Assembly (NCBI RefSeq): GCF_016907695.1
Contig: NZ_JAFBCK010000001.1
Location: 5,506,001 to 5,570,000 of the forward strand
DNA length: 64,000 bases
Direction: 5' to 3'
Source: Actinokineospora baliensis
Lineage (GTDB): Bacteria > Actinomycetota > Actinomycetes > Mycobacteriales > Pseudonocardiaceae
Shown in pieces: positions 1 to 9,900 of the stretch. The translations under genes and the position numbers were made by a program. The first letter of the stretch is position 1, and every line of letters begins with the position of its first letter. Below the pieces are notes generated by a model, which searched no databases, had not been told where the DNA came from, and saw only the letters and a program-made list of their open reading frames with translations.

Positions 1-2006
1 ACCGGTACTTCGTCCCAGTCCACAGTGGAGGCGTCGGGACCGACACCAGGGCACTGGTGGCGTTCGGGACGACCACGCGGGGCACGTGTCCCGACACGGT
101 CGGCTGCCCGACGGTCCTCGCCACCCAGGCGCAGGTGGGCACGACCTTCGGCTTGGCGTACGACAAGAACCGCAAGCGGTTGTTCCAGAGCGCCTTCGCC
201 CGGCGGCACACCCTCTACGGACCTGACGGTGGCAACGCCATCCACACGGTGCCCGCAGACGGCAGCAGCGCACCGACGCTGTTCGCCACGGTGCCCGGCG
301 CCGCGGTGACCGCCCACGACACCGCCAACCTGGTCAAGGACGCCGGGTTCACCGAAGCGCCCACGAAGGAGAGCATCGGCGGCTTGGCGCTGTCGGAGGA
401 CGGTTCCACGCTGTACGCGGTGAACCTGCTGACGCGGGCGCTGGTCAGCTTCGACGCGACGGGTGCGACCGCCGCCTCTCCTGAGGCCACGGTGCCGATC
501 CCCGACCCCGGCTGCGCCGCGGCCACTGACTGGCGACCGTTCTCCGTGTCCGTTCACGACAACAAGCTCTACGTCGGCGGGGTGTGCAGTGCGGAGAGCA
601 CGCAGAGCCGCTCGGACCTCAAGGCCGTGGTCTACGTCTACAACGGTAGCCAGTTCACCACGGTGCTGACCCAGGTCCTCGACTTCGAACGCGGCGAGAT
701 CCTCGTCAACGCGACCGGCAGCGCTCAGGGCAACCACTGGAACCCCTGGAACACCGCACTGTCCACCTGGGGCAAGCACGACGTGAACGGCGGCGGCGCG
801 ATGATCGACCCGCAGCCGCAGTTGGCCAGCCTGGCTTTCGCCCGCGACGGGTCGATGATCCTCGGTTTCCGCGACCGGTTCATGGACGTCGTGGCCTGGG
901 GTGGGTTGGATCCCCGACCGGGCAACAACTCCGCCCAGAACGGGTTCTCCGGCGGCGACATCAACATGGCTTGCGCCAACCCCGCTGGCGGGTACTCGTG
1001 GGAAGGCACCGGGGCCTGTCCGGATCACGCGGCCACCACCAACGACGGCCAGCAGAGCGCGGGCGTGGTCGAGTACTTCTCCGGCGACTACTTCGCCCCG
1101 CAAGGGCCTGCAACGCGCGGTCCGCACCAGGAGTCCGCGCAGGGCGCTGTCGCGTACATCCCGCAGCAGCAGTGGGTGGTCAGCACGCAGATGGACCCGA
1201 CGACCCGCGTCATCACCGGCGGGACCGGCTACTACGACATCACCACAGGTCAGGGGCCTGGCAACAACGCGAACGCCAACGCCTACGAGTTCGTCGGCCC
1301 GAACCAGAACGGGTTCGGCAAGGCGGGTGGCCTCGGCGCGATCGCCTACCAGGCGGCGAACGCGCCCGTCCAGATCGGCAACCTGGTGTGGTTCGACGGT
1401 GACCACAACGGCATCCAGGACCCGGCCGACGTCCGGCTACCTGGCGCGACGATCAACCTGCTGGACTCCACCGGGAAACAGGTCGCCACGACCAAGACCG
1501 ACGCGGCGGGCGAGTACTACTTCGGCGGCGTGGGCGCGTCCTACGAGCTCACCCGGGGAGCCAAGTACACGGTCCAGTTCAACGTCTGCACCGCGAACAC
1601 CGACAAGGTCCCCAACCGCCCACCCGCCACCGACCTCCGCTTCACCCTCCCCCTGGTCGGCACCGACCGCGTCCACGACTCCAACGTGACACCACCCACC
1701 TCCGGCCAGCTCTGCAACGGATCCGGCCCCGTCACGGCCCCCGACAACCCCGGCGAGGTGGACCACACCATCGACGCGGGCGTCTACATCCCCCCACCCC
1801 CGACGACGACAACGACGGTCCCGCCCACAACCACCTCGACCACCACCGCCGCTCCCGCTCCCCCGGCACCGAGCGGCTCACGTCCGCCTTTGGCTGAAAC
1901 GGGAGTCTCGGGCATCCCGTGGCTGGTCGGGCTGGGCGTACTGGTCCTCGGAGCGGGCGCGGTGCTCGTCTACGCGGGCCGCAGGCGCCGAGCGAACCGG
2001 GACTGA
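1..2006 (+). CDS. Sortase-anchored surface protein with SdrD-like domain (5' partial)
   Basis: The frame is open from the window edge, so the N-terminus, including any signal peptide, lies outside. The first two thirds look like a beta-propeller-type extracellular region, with motifs such as LSEDGSTLYAVN. An SdrD B-like immunoglobulin-type domain follows at about 1372-1780 (IGNLVWFDGDHNGIQD, then DAAGEYYFGGV). After it come a Pro/Thr-rich wall-spanning stretch (about 1792-1890), the sorting signal LAETG (1890-1904), a hydrophobic segment and a basic tail. LAXTG is the motif recognised by class E sortases of high-GC Gram-positives, so covalent attachment to peptidoglycan is expected. The ligand or role is unknown. 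A strong hairpin follows the stop. Confidence 0.85.
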   Translation, partial: RYFVPVHSGGVGTDTRALVAFGTTTRGTCPDTVGCPTVLATQAQVGTTFGLAYDKNRKRLFQSAFARRHTLYGPDGGNAIHTVPADGSSAPTLFATVPGAAVTAHDTANLVKDAGFTEAPTKESIGGLALSEDGSTLYAVNLLTRALVSFDATGATAASPEATVPIPDPGCAAATDWRPFSVSVHDNKLYVGGVCSAESTQSRSDLKAVVYVYNGSQFTTVLTQVLDFERGEILVNATGSAQGNHWNPWNTALSTWGKHDVNGGGAMIDPQPQLASLAFARDGSMILGFRDRFMDVVAWGGLDPRPGNNSAQNGFSGGDINMACANPAGGYSWEGTGACPDHAATTNDGQQSAGVVEYFSGDYFAPQGPATRGPHQESAQGAVAYIPQQQWVVSTQMDPTTRVITGGTGYYDITTGQGPGNNANANAYEFVGPNQNGFGKAGGLGAIAYQAANAPVQIGNLVWFDGDHNGIQDPADVRLPGATINLLDSTGKQVATTKTDAAGEYYFGGVGASYELTRGAKYTVQFNVCTANTDKVPNRPPATDLRFTLPLVGTDRVHDSNVTPPTSGQLCNGSGPVTAPDNPGEVDHTIDAGVYIPPPPTTTTTVPPTTTSTTTAAPAPPAPSGSRPPLAETGVSGIPWLVGLGVLVLGAGAVLVYAGRRRRANRD

Positions 2007-2050
2007 CCTGTGGTGTGCCCGCCCGTTTCGGCGGGCGGGCACACCGCAGG
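2007..2050 (+). terminator. Hairpin terminator after the surface protein
   Basis: A 19-bp stem with one non-Watson-Crick position pairs 2007-2025 with 2032-2050 around a 6-nt loop. It starts at the stop codon of the surface protein. There is no U-tract, as is common for actinobacterial terminators. Confidence 0.7.
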
Positions 2051-2185
2051 CCCACGGCGATAGCGTTGTCCGTCACACGGACGCCGGGAACGCGTGCCGT
2101 ACCCCGACCGGTCGGTGCTTGCCGCTAGGGTGCTCAGCGGTATCGAGGAGCCCCGCGCGGGCCACCACCGAGGAGGACGCCCGCT

Positions 2186-2758
2186 ATGCGGATCGCCGCT
2201 GTTTGCACCGTTGCCGTGCTGTCGTTAGTCGGCGCGTGCTCGTCGACTTCGGACAGTGGCGCACCTGCTGGTGGCACTCCCGCCGGTAGCGCGGCCCCGG
2301 TGAGCACGGCCGCTGCCGCCGCGTACCCAGCGGGCCAGGACGGTGCGGCGAAGCTCGTGGAGGACCTGCGCACCAGTACCGATCCGGCCGCGTTGGTGAA
2401 GTCCCTCGCCCCGACCAGCGCCGACTTCGACACCGTGTTCGAAGCGGAGTTCGCCAGGAAAGCCGAAGCCTTCTACGGCGCGTCCACCGCGGAGATCGGC
2501 GCGGTGGCCAAGCCGGAGCAAACCGAATCCAAGGTCTGGTCGGCCTCGAGCGAGGACCTCAAGGCCAACTCCGGTGAGGCGGCGCAGTTCCCCGGCGGCT
2601 ACGCCAAGGTCGCCCCGCACCTCAAGCCCGGGCTGACGCTGTACCGGTGGAAGTACGTCAAGCCCGGCTCCGACACCGGTATGGCCTACGACGGCCTCGT
2701 CCACACCGGTACCCGCTGGGTGTGGTTCCCCAAGCCGTGGCGCGTTCTGGACGCCTAG
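2186..2758 (+). CDS. Predicted lipoprotein of unknown function
   Basis: This 190-aa protein starts at an ATG preceded by GAGGAGG at a good distance. The N-terminus is a lipoprotein signal peptide with the lipobox LVGAC, so Cys18 should be lipidated and the protein held on the outer face of the membrane. A low-complexity Ser/Ala/Gly linker follows, then a mostly helical globular part ending in a tryptophan-rich segment (RWVWFPKPWRVLDA). No enzymatic motif is visible and I do not recognise the family. Its stop codon overlaps by 3 bp the stop codon of the convergent acetyltransferase. Confidence 0.8.
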   Translation: MRIAAVCTVAVLSLVGACSSTSDSGAPAGGTPAGSAAPVSTAAAAAYPAGQDGAAKLVEDLRTSTDPAALVKSLAPTSADFDTVFEAEFARKAEAFYGASTAEIGAVAKPEQTESKVWSASSEDLKANSGEAAQFPGGYAKVAPHLKPGLTLYRWKYVKPGSDTGMAYDGLVHTGTRWVWFPKPWRVLDA

Positions 2759-3303
2759 CCCGCTTGTTCGTCGGCGATCAGGCGCAGTGTGGTGAACAGG
2801 GAGTTCCCGTGGACGTCGTCCACTTCCACCCTGTCGGTTTCGGTGAATCCGGCCTTGGCCAGTACACGTCGAGAAGCGGTGTTCCACTCGCGGACCGTGG
2901 CCCATAGGCGCGGGTAGCCGGATGATTTCGCCCAATCGACGACCGCCAACGATGCCTCGGTCGCGAATCCTTGGCGCCAGAATCGGCGCAGGAGTTCGAA
3001 TGCGATCTCCGGTTCCTCCGGAGCGCCATAGGTGTTGTCGATAAGGCCGCAATAGCCGACGACGACGCCCGTGGTCTTCACCTCGATGGCCAGGAGCCCG
3101 AGGGAGCTCGGCCGGTTGGCGCGGATGGCGTCCTCGAGATCGGCGACGGTGGGGCGCCCGTCGGCGCCGATGCGGCGGTGGGCTGGCACCCGGGGGTCGC
3201 GTTCGATCCACAGCTCGCGCTGGACGGCGGCCTCCGCGACCCGCCAGGGCCGCAGCAGCAAGCGCGCCGTCTCCAGCGTGATCCCGTCACCCGCACCGGT
3301 CAT
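2755..3303 (-). CDS. GNAT family N-acetyltransferase
   Basis: The protein is 182 aa from an ATG at 3303 with GGGAGAG upstream; the frame is open further but that extension has no coding character. The sequence has the layout of RimJ/RimL-like GNAT proteins: an early ETARLLLRPW strand, a central VVGYCGLIDN strand, an acetyl-CoA loop (RRFWRQGFATEA) and the closing motif ATVREWNTASRRVLAKAGF. It should transfer an acetyl group from acetyl-CoA to an amine, probably a protein N-terminus or a small molecule. The substrate cannot be read from sequence. It is transcribed convergently with the lipoprotein gene. Confidence 0.85.
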   Translation of the reverse strand: MTGAGDGITLETARLLLRPWRVAEAAVQRELWIERDPRVPAHRRIGADGRPTVADLEDAIRANRPSSLGLLAIEVKTTGVVVGYCGLIDNTYGAPEEPEIAFELLRRFWRQGFATEASLAVVDWAKSSGYPRLWATVREWNTASRRVLAKAGFTETDRVEVDDVHGNSLFTTLRLIADEQAG

Positions 3304-3614
3304 GGTGGCAACTCTCCCACGACCGGGCGGTCGTCGCGCATAGACGCCTGGACCATCCACTGTTTCGCGTCGACACTCATCCCGACAGGGAATCACCACC
3401 TGAGTTCCGCTGATTTCACGGCGGGCTTTGACTTTCGGAAACACCGCCGTAATCGCCGACAAGGGTGCTAGATTCGTAGACCCATGATCGTCACGGTTAT
3501 GGGGATGTTCGTAGCGTTCGTGTCCGTCGACAAGCGAGACGTACTGGGGCCGGCCATTAGGCCGGTCGGTGTCGGGACTTTCTGAAAGTTGTGGCTACGA
3601 AACTAGGGGTGCCA
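3304..3614. other. Intergenic region between divergent genes
   Basis: These 311 bp separate the reverse acetyltransferase from the forward protease and must hold both promoters. There is a possible -10-like TAGATT near 3473 but no convincing paired -35. I see no gene and no strong hairpin. Confidence 0.5.
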
Positions 3615-4844
3615 ATGAAACACGCGTTACGAAGGACCCTTGCGATCGCGGGGGCTTTTGTCGTATTGCCGATCGCAGGGGTCTCGGCGCAGGCCGCGGG
3701 TCCGCGCGCGCTCACGGCCGATGTCGTCGCGTCGATGACGCCGGAGCAGCAGGGCAAGCTGCTTGAGCCGCTGCGGGTGGCGGCCGACGCGGTGGCCAAG
3801 GTGGGCCAAGGGGCCAGGTCGGACATCTACACGCAGGTCGAGATGGCCGCCGACTACCGGAAGATCAACGTCTACCTCACCGACGTGCGGCAGGGGCGGG
3901 ACTTCATCGCCGCGGTGGGCAAGCTCGACCCGAAGGTGGACACCCGGCTGATCACCATCGTGCCGGGCAAACGGACCTGGCAGCAGGTCAGGCAGGACCT
4001 CCTCGACGTCTCCAGCCGCTCCGACCTGGGCTTCTCGGTCGTGCTGGCGGGCAGTTCGGTCGACGGCGGCACCGTGGAACTCGCGGTGGACAAGCCTGAG
4101 GCGGCGCGGGCGCACTTCGCCTCCACAGCGGTCGCACGGCAGCGCGGCGCGGCGGGCGCACCGGAGATCCGCGTCAGCCAGGCCCCCACGACCAAGCTGC
4201 TGACCCGCTGGAACGACACCGCGCCGTTCTACGCGGGTGCGGCGCTCGGCCCCGGGTCCGGTGGGCAGTCGTACTGCACCAGCGGCATCCCGGCCATCAG
4301 CACGTGGGACGGCCGCCAATGGCTGGTCACCGCGGCCCACTGCTACGGCGTCGGCGCCAACGTCTACACCGCGGGCGGCAACTTCATCGGCCAGGTCAAG
4401 TACACCCGCCCCGCCATCGACTCGGCGTTCATCGAGACCCGGACCAACCGCTACACCTGGGACGGCACCGACGCGACCGGCTACACCCGCTACCTCAACG
4501 GCGTGCGCAACGTGGCCGTCGGCGACTTCACCTGCCAGCTCGGCTACAACTCGAAGGTGATCTGCAACATCCGGACCACCCAGGCGGGCACCGCGAGCTG
4601 GTCGGCCAACGGCACCACCGTCCGCGGCAGCTGGGGCGTCCCCCACAACGGCGGCGTCGTCGGCCGCGGCGGCGACAGCGGCGGCCCGGTGATCTACATC
4701 AACGACCCCAACTCCCGACAGCTCAACGGCATCATCAGCGTCGGCTCCGGCTGCGACGCCAGCAAGGTCTGCTCCGGCGGCCTCGGCTGGGTCGACGTCT
4801 GGTCCATCTTCAACGACTTCGCCATCAAGCTGAACCCGTCCTAG
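3615..4844 (+). CDS. Secreted S1-family serine protease (alpha-lytic/streptogrisin type)
   Basis: The ATG at 3615 was chosen over one 24 nt upstream because AGGGG sits just before it and the signal peptide (MKHALRRTLAIAGAF...AQA) then starts normally. After it comes a pro-region of roughly 165 aa, then the mature chymotrypsin-fold protease. The catalytic triad is visible as His242 in TAAHC, Asp269 in IDSAF and Ser355 in GDSGGP. Cysteines near the His and Ser loops could form the usual disulfides. Length (409 aa) fits a prepro-protease folded by its pro-domain and then secreted. A hairpin terminator follows directly. Confidence 0.92.
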   Translation: MKHALRRTLAIAGAFVVLPIAGVSAQAAGPRALTADVVASMTPEQQGKLLEPLRVAADAVAKVGQGARSDIYTQVEMAADYRKINVYLTDVRQGRDFIAAVGKLDPKVDTRLITIVPGKRTWQQVRQDLLDVSSRSDLGFSVVLAGSSVDGGTVELAVDKPEAARAHFASTAVARQRGAAGAPEIRVSQAPTTKLLTRWNDTAPFYAGAALGPGSGGQSYCTSGIPAISTWDGRQWLVTAAHCYGVGANVYTAGGNFIGQVKYTRPAIDSAFIETRTNRYTWDGTDATGYTRYLNGVRNVAVGDFTCQLGYNSKVICNIRTTQAGTASWSANGTTVRGSWGVPHNGGVVGRGGDSGGPVIYINDPNSRQLNGIISVGSGCDASKVCSGGLGWVDVWSIFNDFAIKLNPS

Positions 4845-4853
4845 TCCCGCACG

Positions 4854-4886
4854 CCGGGTCCCGCGAGCAGTGCCCGCGGGACCCGG
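4854..4886 (+). terminator. Hairpin terminator after the serine protease
   Basis: A perfect 12-bp GC-rich stem pairs 4854-4865 with 4875-4886 around a 9-nt loop, 10 nt past the protease stop. Confidence 0.75.
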
Positions 4887-4931
4887 TCATCTCACCACGT
4901 TGGTCGACAACGAGCGACCGCCCGGTCCGGC

Positions 4932-5672
4932 ATGACTTACGCCCCCAGTCGCACTCATGATCCGGGGGTGGTGTCACCGGGCCTGGACGTGGGCAAGGGC
5001 AACCACCACGCTGTCGGCTTGGACGCGGCAGGCAAGCGACTGCACGACGGGCCACTGCCCAGCAGCGAGACCAAGCTGCGCACGCTGTTCGACAAGCTCG
5101 CCAAGCATGGCGCGCTGCTGGTGGTGGTCGATCAACCCGCGACGATCGGCGCTGCCGGTCGCGGTCGCCCGCGCCGCAGGCCACCAGGTCGCCTACCTCC
5201 CCGGCTTGGCCATGCGACGCATCGCCGACCTCTATCCCGGGCGGGCGAAGACCGACGCCAAGGACGCGTTCATCGTCACCGCGATCCTGACAGCGATGGA
5301 CGAACAGGCGGTCACCGTCCCAGGCACCGCAGCAGCCGACACCGTGCTGCCCCGCCTGGCCGACAGCCTGAAAACCGTGCTCCAACAACGCAAACAGGTC
5401 GACGCCGAGGTCGAAGGGATACTCGATGCGCACCCTCTCGCCGGGGTCCTGACCTCGATGCCCGGCATCGGGGTCAGGACCGCCGCCCGGATCCTGCTGG
5501 AGATCGGCGACGTCTCCAGCTTCGCCTCCTCGGCCCACCTGGCCGCCTAGGCAGGCATCGCCCCGGTCACCAGCAGCTGGCCCGCCGCCGCTGCGACGTC
5601 CTGTTCGCCATGCTCCGCAACAAGACCTACTACAGGCCACCTGAGCCTGTTCCCGCCCTGGCCGCGACTTGA
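4932..5672 (+). pseudogene. Decayed IS110-family transposase
   Basis: The DEDD-type RuvC-like N-terminal domain is recognisable (SPGLDVGKGNHHAVGLDAAG, then LVVVDQP in one frame). At about 5150 the homology jumps to the next frame (GHQVAYLPGLAMRR, then RAKTDAKDAF). The C-terminal helix-hairpin-helix domain of Transposase_20 (TSMPGIGVRTAARILLEIGD) ends at a stop at 5550. Homology resumes with AGIAPVTSS and then, in yet another frame and after loss of the middle of the domain, RRCDVLFAMLRNKTYY. At least one frameshift, one stop and one internal deletion make it non-functional. IS110 elements lack classical terminal inverted repeats and none are seen, so the ends are not defined. Confidence 0.88.
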
Positions 5673-5817
5673 CAACCCCATAGGGACCCCCGGTGAGGGT
5701 GGGGGCTGCGGTGGCGCGCGGGGCAGTGGCAGCGGCTTGGGCCCCAGGGGGCTTTGTCGGTGTCTGCGGGTAGCCAGCGGACTGGGCGATCGAGTGAGCG
5801 GGGGCATGTCGGGTGGG

Positions 5818-6615
5818 TCAGGTCACGAGGGGGATCACGGGTTCGTAGGCGGCCAGGTGGTCCGGGGTCCAGCTGGTGCAAGCCTGGTCGTGGGTGACCA
5901 CGCGGTAGATCAGGGCGCGCAGGAGCAGTTGCGGCCACTCGGGGAGGTGCGCCCAGCGGGTCAGCAGGACGGGGTCGGCGTCGTACCAGCAGAGGGCGTC
6001 GGCGACGGCTATTGCGGCGGCCCAAGGGGCTGGGCGCCAGTACGGGGGCCAGTCGATGATGGCTGGAGGCTGACCTGGGGCGAAGAGGACGTTGCCCGGG
6101 AGGTCACCGTGGATCAGTTGGGGGGTAAGGGTTATCGGTCGGCGGGCGGCGATCAGGGGGGCGAGTAGGCGCGCGGCGGGTGGGGATGGCTGGTGGGATG
6201 ACTCCTGCCAGGCGACCCGGTCGCCGTGGGACCAGGGGTCGGTGCGGTGGTCGAGGAACGCGGGACGGGGCAGGTGGGAGATCGCGGCGTGGAAGGCGAT
6301 CCCGGCGCGCACCTCGTCGTCCGTGCGGGTGACGTCCGGTTCGCCTTCGACGAAACGACCCGCTTCCCACCCGTCGTGGATCCAGTGCCCCGTGATCGTC
6401 CGCAGCGGGCGGGCGATCCGGAAGTCGGGCGATTCGGCGAGACCGTGCAGCACCTCGGCGCGCCACAGCGTTTCGGCCGGGAACTCGACCGGTTTGAGGA
6501 TCACGCCGCCCGCGCGCCACGTGCCCCCCTTGCCGCCGTCGAGCGGGAGCGGGTCGTCGCGCACGCCGAACGCGGCGAGTACGGAGTCCGGTGGCGCGTC
6601 GGCCTGCGAGGTCAC
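5818..6615 (-). CDS. Aminoglycoside phosphotransferase-fold kinase (TIGR02569-like)
   Basis: The GTG at 6615 gives 265 aa; the upstream extension lacks coding character. The protein has the phosphotransferase catalytic loop HGDLPGNVLF, followed by IDWPPYWRPAPW, which stands in for the Mg-binding IDW/DFG segment. The N-terminal lobe has GGKGGTWRAGGVILKPV, containing the ATP-anchoring lysine. This pattern matches the actinobacterial TIGR02569 family, whose substrate is not established. I would not call it a resistance enzyme. The ribosome-binding site is weak, so the gene may be leaderless. Confidence 0.75.
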   Translation of the reverse strand: MTSQADAPPDSVLAAFGVRDDPLPLDGGKGGTWRAGGVILKPVEFPAETLWRAEVLHGLAESPDFRIARPLRTITGHWIHDGWEAGRFVEGEPDVTRTDDEVRAGIAFHAAISHLPRPAFLDHRTDPWSHGDRVAWQESSHQPSPPAARLLAPLIAARRPITLTPQLIHGDLPGNVLFAPGQPPAIIDWPPYWRPAPWAAAIAVADALCWYDADPVLLTRWAHLPEWPQLLLRALIYRVVTHDQACTSWTPDHLAAYEPVIPLVT

Positions 6616-6932
6616 GACGCGAAACCGTACTGTCGGATGATCATCACCGCGAGCGCCTTTTCCGCCGCGGCGCACTGGCCGTTCACCGCCACCGACGCGT
6701 TTCGTGACGATCTCACTCGATCGGGGCATTTTCAGTACATGATCGACGAGTAGTCTGGCGGCGCGGGGGATCGGGCTCTCCGACCCGAAGGGACGCGCAC
6801 AGGCGCTGTCGGTTCCGCGCACCATCGAGTTCACGCACGGTCGACCCAGGTGCGCCGCGCAGTCAAGCGGCGTCCACACACGACAGTGCCATCACCCGCG
6901 GTCGCGGGCGGCGCGGACCAGGTTCAGGGGCC
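6616..6932. other. Intergenic region upstream of the Rhs toxin operon
   Basis: These 317 bp lie between divergent genes. AGGGG just before 6933 serves as the toxin ribosome-binding site. I see no further gene, long repeat or strong hairpin. The promoters for both directions must be here. Confidence 0.5.
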
Positions 6933-9900
6933 ATGGCCAGGACAACAGCTCTCTTCGGCGTGCTCGCGGTGTCGGCGGTGTTGGCCGCCTCGGCGCAACC
7001 TGTCTACGCCGCACCCACCCCGACGGCGGCGGCCCAAGTGGAGCCGACGCGCAAGTCCACCCGGTGCCCCACGACCGCGACACCACCCCCGGCGGTCGAC
7101 CGGTCGGAAGCGCCCGCGCCGCGGCAGTTCGCCTTCGCACGACAGAAGACCGCTGCGACCTACACCGCGCCGGACACTCCACTGAGGATGATCCCGGGTG
7201 ACACCTACCCGGTCAAAGTGGAGCTGAGCAACACCACCACAACCACTTGGACCAAGGGTTCCCTCGCTCTGTCCTACCACTGGACCCTGGCGCCTGGCGA
7301 CCAAGACGGGCGGACCGCGACCCCGCTGCCCTCGGACCTCACACCCGGACAGTCGGCGACCATCGAGGTTCCGGTCGTCGCCCCGATCGCGGCGGACATC
7401 GGCAACACGCGCGAGCAGTGGGTGTTGCGGTGGGACCTGCGCGACACCAAGACCCGCCGCTGGCTGTCGGACAACGGTGGCCCCGCCACGCTCGACCAGC
7501 CCACCACGGTGGAGAACCCGACCTCGGACCAGCTCGGACTGGAGAAGTACTTCCAGTTCACCGGCACGGCCACCGGCGGCGGCACCGCGGTCAGCGTCAA
7601 CCAGTACAGCGGCAACGCGGTCCTGAGCCACAACATCCTCAACAACCCCAGCCGCGGTCTGTCCACTTTCGCCAGGATCACCTACAACAGCCTCGACGCC
7701 TCGAACTCCTACGCGGGCCGTGGTTGGTCGGTGACCGCATCGACCCTGCAGCGCCTCGGCACGCCGCTGCAGTTCGACGGTCTACTCGGGACGATCCTCA
7801 CCGGACACCCCAGCAAGATCACCCTCGTCGACGGCGACGGCACTGGGCACACCTTCGAGCTTAACAAGCACGACACCGGTGACACGGCCCGCTGGACCTA
7901 CGACCCGCCCGCCGGGTTCCACACCCTGCTGCGCCGCGACCCCGGCCGTGACGACAGCAAGCGCTGGGTGTTCACCGGGCCCGACCGGACCTCGATGTAC
8001 TTCGACGCTGAGGGCTACCAGAGCGCGTCGGTCGACCGCAACGGCAACCAGATGACGTTCCACTACGAGCGGGGCGCCATCGGCAACCGCGGCGGCAAGC
8101 TGCTCACCCACCTGACCGACGCGGCGGGCAGGCGCACCCTCACCCTCGACTACTACCGCCCCGGTGACGACGCCACCGTGTTCCACGGCGACCGCCGCGC
8201 CACCGAGAAGGCGGGCCTGTCGCTGCTCAACCAGCTCCGGTCGATCACCGACGCCTCCGGCAGGGTGGTCACCTTCGCCTACACCGACAACGGGCAGCTG
8301 CGTGAGCTCGTCGACGGCGCGGGCACCCCCGACGCGAAGGTCTACGGGTTCCTGCACGACAGCGCGGGCGTGCTGGCCAGGGTGGTGGACCCCAACGGCG
8401 GCGCCAGCCAGGTCCAGTATTACGACCGCGGCGATCGTGAGCGCAAGGGCCGCGTGCGCGCAGCGGTCGACCGGGCAGGCGGGGTGCTTGGCTTCGACTA
8501 CGCCGACCCCGACGGCGACAAGGGTTCGGCGATCGCCTCCCGCACCACCGACGCCAACGGGCACAGCACAGACTACGTCGTCGACGGCTACGGCCGGGTC
8601 GAGCGGATCAGCAATGCGAAGGGCGAGACCACCCAGCTCGCCTGGGACGCCGACAACAACGTCGTGCGGATCCGCGAGGACAACGGCGCCACCACCACGT
8701 GGCGGTACGACCCCAAGACCGGCTACCCGCTGGAGATCCGCGACGCCGAGAGTCACGCCCAGGGCTACCCGGGCACCGCGCTCACCTACCGCACCGAGCT
8801 CGACGGGTACGTCGCCGACCTGGTGGAACGCCGTTCCCCGGAGGGTCGCCGCTGGTTGTTCGTCCATGACGAGCGCGGCAACCTGGTGTCGATCACCGAC
8901 CCCAAGGGCACCGCGACCCCGGACGAGGGCGACTACACCTCCCGCTACACCTACGACGAGCTCGGGCACCTCACCACCACGACCGACGCCAACGGCCACC
9001 GGACCACCTACGCCGACTACGACGCCAGCGGCTACCCGCGGCGGATCACCGACCCGCTCGACTGCTCGTCGTTGTTCGCCTACGACGAGGTCGGCAACGT
9101 GGTGTCCACACTGGACGCCAAGCGGCACACCAGCACGTTCGGCTACGACGTGTTCCGGCGACCGCTGGCGAGCCGGGTGCCCAAGGACGCCGCGGCGGGC
9201 GCCTACATCACCACGCCGGGCGCGGTCTACGACGGCAACGACAACGTGGTCAAGCTGGTCGCCGCCAACGGCGCGGTCACCAGCACCCAGTTCGACGCCC
9301 TGGACCGCCAGGTCGCGGTGACCTCGCCCCGCGACGACGGACCGGACGCACCGGTCAAGACGGCGACCTTCACCTACGACCCGGTCGGCAACCTGATCCG
9401 CCAGGTCGACCCCAAGGGCACCCTCACGCCCGACCCGGACGACTACGTGACCGCGTTCCGCTACGACGAGGTCGACCAGGTCGTCGAGGTCACCGACGCG
9501 GCGGGCAAGCGGATGACCGTCGGCTACGACCGGGTGGGCAACACCACCCAGGAGGCCGACCGGCGCAAGACCGCCACCGCCGACCCGGACGACTTCACCA
9601 TCCGGCACCGCTACGACCTCAACCACCGGGTCGTCGAGAGCACCGACGCCACGGGGGCGACGACCAAGACCAAGTACTCCCCCGACGGCAACGTGGTGGA
9701 GACCGTCGACGAGGACGGCAACGCCACGACGACCACCTACGACGAGCGATCACTGCCCGTCGAGCTCAAGGAGCCGCACGACAAGGACGTCTACTTCACC
9801 ACCCGCTACGAGTACGACCAGGTCGGCAACCGCACCAAGACCACCACCCCGCGCGGGGTGCGGACCGGTGACGACCCCGACGACTTCGTGCACGCGACGG

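Noticed and set aside
5818..6615. Aminoglycoside resistance gene
   Set aside because: The kinase motifs are present, but the sequence fits the TIGR02569-type family of unknown substrate and nothing links it to antibiotic modification.
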